This document shows, piece by piece, positions 59,305 to 64,000 of a stretch of DNA of 64,000 bases (the stretch's first letter is position 1; every line of letters begins with the position of its first letter). The notes beneath the pieces were generated by a model, which searched no databases, was not told the DNA's origin, and saw only the letters and a program-made list of their open reading frames with translations. The translations under genes and the position numbers were made by a program. Source of the DNA: Pseudanabaena mucicola str. Chao 1806 (GTDB lineage: Bacteria > Cyanobacteriota > Cyanobacteriia > Pseudanabaenales > Pseudanabaenaceae); the NCBI RefSeq assembly GCF_030323025.1, contig NZ_CP097329.1, positions 1,085,001 to 1,149,000 on the forward strand. Reading direction: 5' to 3'.

Positions 59305-59780
59305 ATTCGATATTTGAATGTTACTGATCTAGTTGTATTTCCCAGTATATGGTTTTTGCGATCTCGATTGAGTTTTATTAGTATGCGATCGCTGGTTGAT
59401 TTTGAGATTTAGGCGATCGGGTTTGTGGGTGTGAGGGGCGATCTCAGTTTTGGTCGAGGAAATAGGCGATCGGGTGTTGTGGATGATGAGGGGCGATCGC
59501 TGTTTGATGATGGAAATGGGCGATCACATTTATGAGTGGTGAGGGGCGATCGCTTTTTGATTTGAGGAATAGGCGATCAGGTTTGTGGGTGTTGAGTTAG
59601 GCGTTAGCAATAAATTTGGTATGTCGTTTTGTAACTGATTATCCACAGGTGTTTCGGCTGAGCATAACAATTCTTCAGCAGTTGGAAGAGTGCTCGTTTC
59701 GATATGATCGAGATTAACCTTGGCTTGTTCAAGCGAGGCGCTAATTTATCAATAATTTTAGCAGATGGTAATAGTGAAGT
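59305..59780. other. Intergenic region with repeat block 7 and a small remnant
   Basis: The HIP1-rich repeats (59385-59600, about four units) close the island. On the minus strand an open piece at about 59620-59740 reads EQAKVNLDHIETSTLPTAEE then LLCSAETPVDNQ without a start; it looks coding but cannot be identified. Confidence 0.6.
59385..59600. repeat. HIP1-rich ~50-bp tandem repeats, block 7
   Basis: Units such as GCGATCGCTGGTTGATTTTG, AGATTTAGGCGATCGGGTTT, GTGGGTGTGAGG. The last block at the right edge of the toxin-antitoxin island. Confidence 0.86.
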
Positions 59781-60197
59781 TTAACGCTTTAGTGCTAGCC
59801 ATTGTTGCAGGATTAGGGCGGCGGCTTTGCGATCAATCATTTCTTTGTTATGTCTTATGGAAATACCTTGCGATCGCATCATCTCTTCAGCCTCATAGGA
59901 AGTAAGACGTTCATCGACAAATTCCACGGTTGTACCTAAATGTCTCGCTGCGCCATTGGCAAATTTTTGGACTTGCTTGGCTTGATAACCTAACGATCCA
60001 TCCATGTTATAAGGTAAACCAATTACGAGGGTGTCAATATTGCGCTCAAGAATCAGCGATCGCAATTCTGCCATATCGTCTTCCCATGACTTACGGATAA
60101 TCGTGGTAATGCCATGAACAGATATCCCAAGGCGATCACATCCAGCTACGCCAATGCGTTTTCGACCTACATCTAGTCCTAGTGCTGCGTATTGCAT
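59781..60197 (-). CDS. ruvX: Holliday-junction resolvase-like RuvX (YqgF)
   Basis: A 138-residue RNase H-fold protein: YAALGLDVGRKRIGVAGCDR, VIGLPYNMDGSLGYQAKQVQ, VEFVDERLTSYEAEEMMRSQ and DRKAAALILQQWL. In other bacteria YqgF is essential in 16S rRNA 5'-end maturation or resolves junctions. Last gene of glgC-eda-ruvX. Confidence 0.94.
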   Translation of the reverse strand: MQYAALGLDVGRKRIGVAGCDRLGISVHGITTIIRKSWEDDMAELRSLILERNIDTLVIGLPYNMDGSLGYQAKQVQKFANGAARHLGTTVEFVDERLTSYEAEEMMRSQGISIRHNKEMIDRKAAALILQQWLALKR

Positions 60198-60248
60198 GAC
60201 CTTAATCGTCTTATTTTTTAGTTGTGGATATGCTTTGTGATTTCCCCA

Positions 60249-60929
60249 TTATTGGTTTTGAAAGGGTTGAACCTTTTGAATTAAAGTCTGCGATCGCGCA
60301 ATAATTGTTGTCCAGTCATCTTCAGCAATTACTTCTGGTGAAAATAAATGACTAGATATGCCCACAGCGATCGCCCCAGCCGCTAGAAATTTATCAGCGT
60401 TTTGCATACTTACCCCACCCGTAGGAATGAGAGGAATATCTCGAAGTACTGGCTGTAAACATTGGAGATATTCCACACCACCCAGAACTTTAATTGGAAA
60501 AACCTTGACTGCGGCGGCTCCCGCTTGCCATGCCGTAATAATTTCTGTCGGCGTTAATGCACCTGCGATTACAGGAATACTATTTTCTAAACCCTTAGCA
60601 ATGAGTTCAGGATTAGTATGGGGTGTAAATAAAAAGCTACATCCACAGGCGATCGCTCGTTCTGCACTGTCTGTATCTAAAACCGTACCCGTACCAATCT
60701 TGCAATCAGGTAATTCCTGTTGCAGTTTGGGGATTAGTGATTCAGCGCGATCGGTATTCCATGCAATTTCAATCAGCTTAATCCCCCCTGCTGCTGCTGC
60801 AAGTGCCATTTCTCTAGCAAGACTAACATTATCTGCCCGAATAACGGCAATAATGCGATGCTGCTGCAACAAACTTAGCCAAGGATTCACAGGATTTTGT
60901 AAAAAAGTACGATCCAAATTAGTTGCCAC
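60249..60929 (-). CDS. eda: KDPG/KHG aldolase
   Basis: A 226-residue class I aldolase of the Entner-Doudoroff pathway, splitting 2-keto-3-deoxy-6-phosphogluconate. Motifs: HRIIAVIRADNVSLAREMAL, GGIKLIEIAWNT, IGTGTVLDTDSAERAIACGC, AAAVKVFPIKVLGG (Schiff-base Lys) and IPLIPTGGVSMQNADKFLAA. The gene is 51 bp upstream of ruvX on the same strand. Confidence 0.93.
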   Translation of the reverse strand: MATNLDRTFLQNPVNPWLSLLQQHRIIAVIRADNVSLAREMALAAAAGGIKLIEIAWNTDRAESLIPKLQQELPDCKIGTGTVLDTDSAERAIACGCSFLFTPHTNPELIAKGLENSIPVIAGALTPTEIITAWQAGAAAVKVFPIKVLGGVEYLQCLQPVLRDIPLIPTGGVSMQNADKFLAAGAIAVGISSHLFSPEVIAEDDWTTIIARSQTLIQKVQPFQNQ

Positions 60930-60951
60930 AGATCATTGCATAAGGGCATGA

Positions 60952-60990
60952 TTTTTGAAAGTGCTGCTTTGGCAGCACTTTCAAAAATTG
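60952..60990 (-). terminator. Hairpin between glgC and eda
   Basis: TTTTTGAAAGTGCTGC-tttg-GCAGCACTTTCAAAAA, a strong stem 8 bp after the glgC stop on the minus strand. Its sequence resembles the core of family A repeats. Confidence 0.8.
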
Positions 60991-60997
60991 ACTTGAT

Positions 60998-62287
60998 CTA
61001 GATAATCGTGTTATCAGGGATCACTGCATTTTTAACAACGACAACGATGCCATTGCAAATGCAATAGCCTTGCTCTTCACGATTGACATCTTGGACTCGA
61101 TCCTTATTGATGATCTGCACATTTTTACCAATTCGTGCATTTTTATCGATAATTGCACGGCGGATGATTGTATTTTCGCCAATTGCCATGGGTACTTTGT
61201 TATTAGCAAGATCGGATTCCCGTTCTTCATGTGGCTGATAAAAATCACAACCCATCAGCAGAGTATCTTCAATCGTACAATTTGCTTCGATATGCATTCT
61301 GATGCCAACTACCGAATTAGTAATGGTTGCTTGGTTGAGGATACAGCCTTCACCAATGACTGAATCTTTAACTTTACAATCGTGAACTTTGCTAGGAGGC
61401 AAATAACGAGCGCGAGTATAGATTGGCTTTTTGACTTCGTAAAAGTTAAAGGCAGTAGCAGGATGACGAGTTAAGTCAAGGTTAGCTTGGTAGAAGGATT
61501 CAATAGTTCCAATATCTTCCCAGTAACCTGAATAGAGATAGGCTTGTACATTCAAGTTTTGAATCGCCGCAGGGATAATTTCCTTACCAAAATCTGTATA
61601 TTCAGGATTATCACTGAGCAATTTCATCATTACCTGTTTGTTGAAGACATAGATACCCATTGATGCAATAAATGGATTAGCGATCGCTTCAGTAGCATCT
61701 AAGCCAAGTTTGGTAGTATCTACCCGCATCCCCTCTAGAGCCTCACCCTTAGGCTTCTCAAGGAATTTAATAACCTTACCTTCGCTATCAGTTTTCAGTA
61801 GACCAAAAGCGGAGGCTTTTTTCTGATCGACTGGCAATACTGAAAGTGTAATATCTGCACCAGTTTGACGATGATGCTCGACAAACTTTTGGTAATCCAT
61901 GTTATATAGATGATCACCAGATAGAATCAAGTACTCACTTACATTCCACGATTCTAAAAGCCAAGCATAACGACGTACTGCGTCGGCTGTACCTTGAAAC
62001 CAGTCTGGGCTATCAGGGGTTTGCTGAGCTGCGAGAATTTCTACAAATCCGTCAGAATAGGACGCTGGACGATAGGCTTGATTGACATGACGATTAAGAG
62101 ATGCAGAGTTAAACTGGGTCAGGATATAAATTTTTTCAATACCCGAGTTGATACAGTTGCTCACAGGAATGTCGATCAGTCGATATTTTCCTGCTACGGG
62201 GACTGCGGGTTTAGCCCGTGTTTTAGTGAGGGGATATAGTCGGCTTCCCTGTCCACCGCCCAGAATGATAGCCAGTACATTTTTCAT
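60998..62287 (-). CDS. glgC: Glucose-1-phosphate adenylyltransferase
   Basis: A 429-residue ADP-glucose pyrophosphorylase, the first committed step of glycogen synthesis. N-terminal nucleotide site [20 protein letters not shown], then [20 protein letters not shown] and [17 protein letters not shown]; the glucose-1-phosphate site is [10 protein letters not shown]. The C-terminal left-handed beta-helix repeats are complete ([20 protein letters not shown]). It is the cyanobacterial allosteric type, activated by 3-phosphoglycerate. Confidence 0.96.
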   Translation of the reverse strand: MKNVLAIILGGGQGSRLYPLTKTRAKPAVPVAGKYRLIDIPVSNCINSGIEKIYILTQFNSASLNRHVNQAYRPASYSDGFVEILAAQQTPDSPDWFQGTADAVRRYAWLLESWNVSEYLILSGDHLYNMDYQKFVEHHRQTGADITLSVLPVDQKKASAFGLLKTDSEGKVIKFLEKPKGEALEGMRVDTTKLGLDATEAIANPFIASMGIYVFNKQVMMKLLSDNPEYTDFGKEIIPAAIQNLNVQAYLYSGYWEDIGTIESFYQANLDLTRHPATAFNFYEVKKPIYTRARYLPPSKVHDCKVKDSVIGEGCILNQATITNSVVGIRMHIEANCTIEDTLLMGCDFYQPHEERESDLANNKVPMAIGENTIIRRAIIDKNARIGKNVQIINKDRVQDVNREEQGYCICNGIVVVVKNAVIPDNTII

Positions 62288-62410
62288 AAATTATTCGGAT
62301 TATCTTGGCTTGTTTATATGCTTACTTTTCTGAATGCAAATATTGTCTATCTTTGCGGGGATCGTGGCAAGTGATATAGCCTACTTGTCCCAATACTTAC
62401 TGTAAACTAG

Positions 62411-62643
62411 ACATTAATTAAGCTGAAATCTTTGTTTTTTTTAGAAAATATTTAGCATTTACAAACCTGCTGATAAAAAACTAAAGTCAAAACCTGTTAC
62501 ACAGCCTCTTTATCAGATGGGTAAAATTCAGTATTTTTACGATCTAATGCTGAAATAACTAATTGGTTGACATCAATCTTTTGTTCAGCCAAACATACCT
62601 CACCATACTAATCGCAGACAAAAAGCAGGATTTACCGTCTTTA
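62411..62643. repeat. Long direct repeat, copy 1
   Basis: 233 bp nearly identical to 63769-64000 (differences are one T in a T run and a few bases). It begins ACATTAATTAAGCTGAAATC. On the minus strand a small frame starts with TTG at 62592 behind GGTGAGG: AEQKIDVNQLVISALDRKN then TEFYPSDKEAV and stop at 62497. It is present in both copies and may be a short or decayed gene. Confidence 0.88.
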
Positions 62644-62789
62644 TTAAAAACAGCATACGCCTCTTTTCTACTCAAATTTAATCTTTGTATACTTTCTCGC
62701 TACTTCTCTTCCTGCTTTTGTCAATTTATCAGATAGCTGACTGTAAAAAAAAGCTAAGATAATCATTACATCGCTATGCAAAGCACTCA

Positions 62790-62868
62790 CCTAAATGGTT
62801 TGTGGAAGCGCACGAATTCGGGGTGCACTTCCACAAACCCAAAAATCTACAAATGATTTAGGACTGCA
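62790..62868. repeat. Palindromic repeat family D (copy 2)
   Basis: CCTAAATGGTTTGTGGAAGC ... GCACTTCCACAAACCCAAAAA ... GATTTAGGACTGCAATA; a diverged relative of the element at 15628. Confidence 0.78.
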
Positions 62869-63015
62869 ATATTTAATTTTGATCGATTTAGCTACAGAGC
62901 AACTCTAGCCCTTTTTCAAAAATCTCACTGATCGCCAACATCTCACCGTCAGTGGTCATAAAATTTATGATTCTTAGTGGCTTTAAGGCGATCGCTCTTT
63001 TCTAACTCATATGCG

Positions 63016-63426
63016 CTATAAGCTCAAATAATCTGATACAGAAATAATCTCAATATCTTGAAATGGATTTAGAACAAGCAAATCTTGATCGCCAGTAATA
63101 ATGTAATTTGCTTTCCCGTTAACAGCTAGTTCTAAGAACTTATCATCTTTGCGATCGCGACAAGCTGCAATTTTCTCAACGATTTGCACATTTTCTACAA
63201 TTGCTAAAAAGGCATTGAGAAATTCATTACGCAATTGTTTTGATGAATACCTATCGAACTTAGGACGATTAAAAATGTCTGTAAGTTCTTCAATAATTTC
63301 ATTTGACATGAGAATTTGTCCAGTAATAGATGCTTTGTCAAGGGCTTGTCTTGGAGTAGATCCCTTAAACAGAGCAGCGCTTAAAATTACGTTGGAGTCA
63401 AGGACTATCCTGATTTTACTCATCAA
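63016..63426 (-). CDS. PIN-domain toxin (VapC-like)
   Basis: A 136-residue PIN-family toxin. The acidic RNase residues are in RIVLDSNVILSAAL (first Asp), IIEELTDIFNRP (Glu), CRDRKDDKFLELAVNGKA (Asp pair) and YIITGDQDLLVL (Asp). It overlaps the upstream antitoxin gene by 11 bp. Confidence 0.92.
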   Translation of the reverse strand: MMSKIRIVLDSNVILSAALFKGSTPRQALDKASITGQILMSNEIIEELTDIFNRPKFDRYSSKQLRNEFLNAFLAIVENVQIVEKIAACRDRKDDKFLELAVNGKANYIITGDQDLLVLNPFQDIEIISVSDYLSL

Positions 63427-63631
63427 TGATTGCCTGTAAAATTTCTGGCGTTAATCCATTAGCCACAGCTTCATCACTCAGTCTATCCATTGTGTTTTGT
63501 AATTTACTGATTTTTAAGGCTTGTCTCATCCACTGATTGAGCCATGCTTGAATCTGTTGTTGTTGCTCTGGTTGTGAAGATTGAAATGCTTGGGCAATAT
63601 CTTCATCTATTTGAATAGCAATCATTTTCAT
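63416..63631 (-). CDS. Antitoxin of the PIN pair
   Basis: A 71-residue protein, MKMIAIQIDEDIAQAFQSSQ ... LSDEAVANGLTPEILQAIID, the usual small acidic antitoxin preceding PIN-family toxins. A tandem 19-bp repeat lies 11 bp upstream and may be the operator. Confidence 0.85.
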   Translation of the reverse strand: MKMIAIQIDEDIAQAFQSSQPEQQQQIQAWLNQWMRQALKISKLQNTMDRLSDEAVANGLTPEILQAIIDE

Positions 63632-63641
63632 AATATATATT

Positions 63642-63679
63642 ACGGATATGTTTACTTTTTACGGATATGTTTACTTTTT
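63642..63679. promoter_or_regulatory. Tandem 19-bp repeat upstream of the PIN antitoxin
   Basis: ACGGATATGTTTACTTTTT occurs twice without a gap, 63642-63660 and 63661-63679, at the expected operator/promoter position for the antitoxin gene (start 63631). Confidence 0.65.
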
Positions 63680-63772
63680 ATACTGTTGGTAAAGCTTTGG
63701 TAGTTCACTATATTTTCTCTTTGCAAATTCTATAGCTTCTCTAGTTTCTACTATAGACAAGTCAACCAACAT
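63671..63772 (-). CDS. Short open frame, possibly a gene remnant
   Basis: 33 residues from ATG: MLVDLSIVETREAIEFAKRK, then YSELPKLYQQYKK and stop. The composition looks coding. It starts at the edge of the second long direct repeat and overlaps the tandem 19-bp repeat. It could be the tail of a gene cut by the repeat or a small independent protein. No family known. Confidence 0.35.
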   Translation of the reverse strand: MLVDLSIVETREAIEFAKRKYSELPKLYQQYKK

Positions 63773-64000
63773 TAATTAAGCTGAAATCTTTGTTTTTTTA
63801 GAAAATATTGAGCATTTACAAACCTGCTGATAAAAAACTAAAGTCAAAACCTGTTACACAGCCTCTTTATCAGATGGGTAAAATTCAGTATTTTTACGAT
63901 CTAATGCTGAAATAACTAATTGGTTGACATCAATCTTTTGTTCAGCCAAACATACCTCACCATACTAATCGCAGACAAAAAGCAGGATTTACCGTCTTTA
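63769..64000. repeat. Long direct repeat, copy 2 (runs to the window edge)
   Basis: The same sequence and orientation as 62411-62643. The true right end is not visible. Together the copies flank the PIN toxin-antitoxin module. Confidence 0.88.

Larger units (their letters stand above)
62288..63015. other. Intergenic region upstream of glgC
   Basis: About 730 bp without a clear gene. It contains the first copy of the 232-bp direct repeat (62411-62643), a diverged family D repeat (62790-62868) and the 3' side of the PIN toxin gene. The glgC promoter should lie at its left end. Confidence 0.6.

Noticed and set aside
54040-59310. Integron-like cassette array
   Set aside because: No integrase gene, no attC-like folded sites with RYYYAAC/GTTRRRY ends, and cassettes face both directions.
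53885-59600. CRISPR-like array formed by repeated GCGATCGC units
   Set aside because: Units are contiguous and degenerate with no unique spacers of constant length, they lie between genes in separate blocks, and no cas genes are present.
60358-60951. 197-residue plus-strand frame opposite eda
   Set aside because: It is the antisense of a clear eda gene; its composition (Ser/Ala/Pro-rich with many Cys) is typical of shadow frames.

Overview
The window is cyanobacterial chromosome. Three things show this: the abundance of the HIP1 octamer GCGATCGC, the moderate-to-low GC content, and the gene set (rpaB, a high-light-inducible protein, ndhO, ycf34, DUF4346, DUF4336, glgC, and the cobalamin genes cobA and cbiG-cobJ). 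The many small transposon-like repeats fit a Pseudanabaena-type genome; the genus is an inference.

Layout. 0-4.5 kb: RRM protein, ParA with a coiled-coil partner (possibly McdA/McdB-like), lspA, and a small hli gene divergent from rpaB. 4.5-5.7 kb: dead ISAzo13 and IS5 pieces separated by a palindromic repeat. 5.8-10 kb: copper module (CopA and two DUF305 proteins). 10-15.6 kb: ispH, an SPFH protein and the cbiG-cobJ fusion. 15.8-21.4 kb: beta-helix/SPOR protein, two sugar-type ABC permeases with a class D beta-lactamase gene between them, and a secreted protein. 21.6-23.8 kb: a TrmA/RlmD methyltransferase bracketed by two inverted copies of one 104-bp repeat, then IS1 and IS256 remnants. 23.8-28.7 kb: an accessory tRNA-array module with a ribbon-helix-helix regulator, an HNH nuclease, unknown proteins and six tRNA genes (Phe, Asn, Pro, Met, Thr, Arg anticodons). 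An IS4-type element interrupts the array, and a 101-bp element splits the Thr tRNA. 28.8-46.3 kb: mostly core genes (DUF4336, LD-carboxypeptidase, ddl, surE, ndhO, ycf34, prmA, a Ser/Thr kinase, cobA, two pentapeptide-repeat proteins, pyrH-frr). 46.7-51.5 kb: IS256 insertion, IS66 remnant, membrane proteins, an RRP8-like methyltransferase and an EF-hand/His-rich protein. 51.6-59.6 kb: defence/toxin-antitoxin island with a NACHT NTPase followed by a row of toxin-antitoxin cassettes (two PemK/MazF, BrnTA, HEPN/MNT, HicAB, a RelE remnant, two DUF4926/DUF6883 pairs), with blocks of a ~50-bp HIP1-rich repeat in nearly every gap. 59.8-62.3 kb: glgC-eda-ruvX. 62.3-64 kb: a PIN-type toxin pair between two copies of a ~232-bp direct repeat.

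Most noteworthy: (1) a 101-bp TA-flanked element sits inside tRNA-Thr; (2) identical 8-bp half-sites lie upstream of the RHH gene and at the tRNA-array promoter, suggesting the RHH protein controls the array; (3) the toxin-antitoxin cassettes are spaced by HIP1-rich tandem repeats whose borders coincide with gene truncations; (4) a NACHT ATPase stands at the island's edge. All functional calls come from reading the sequence; no database search was run.
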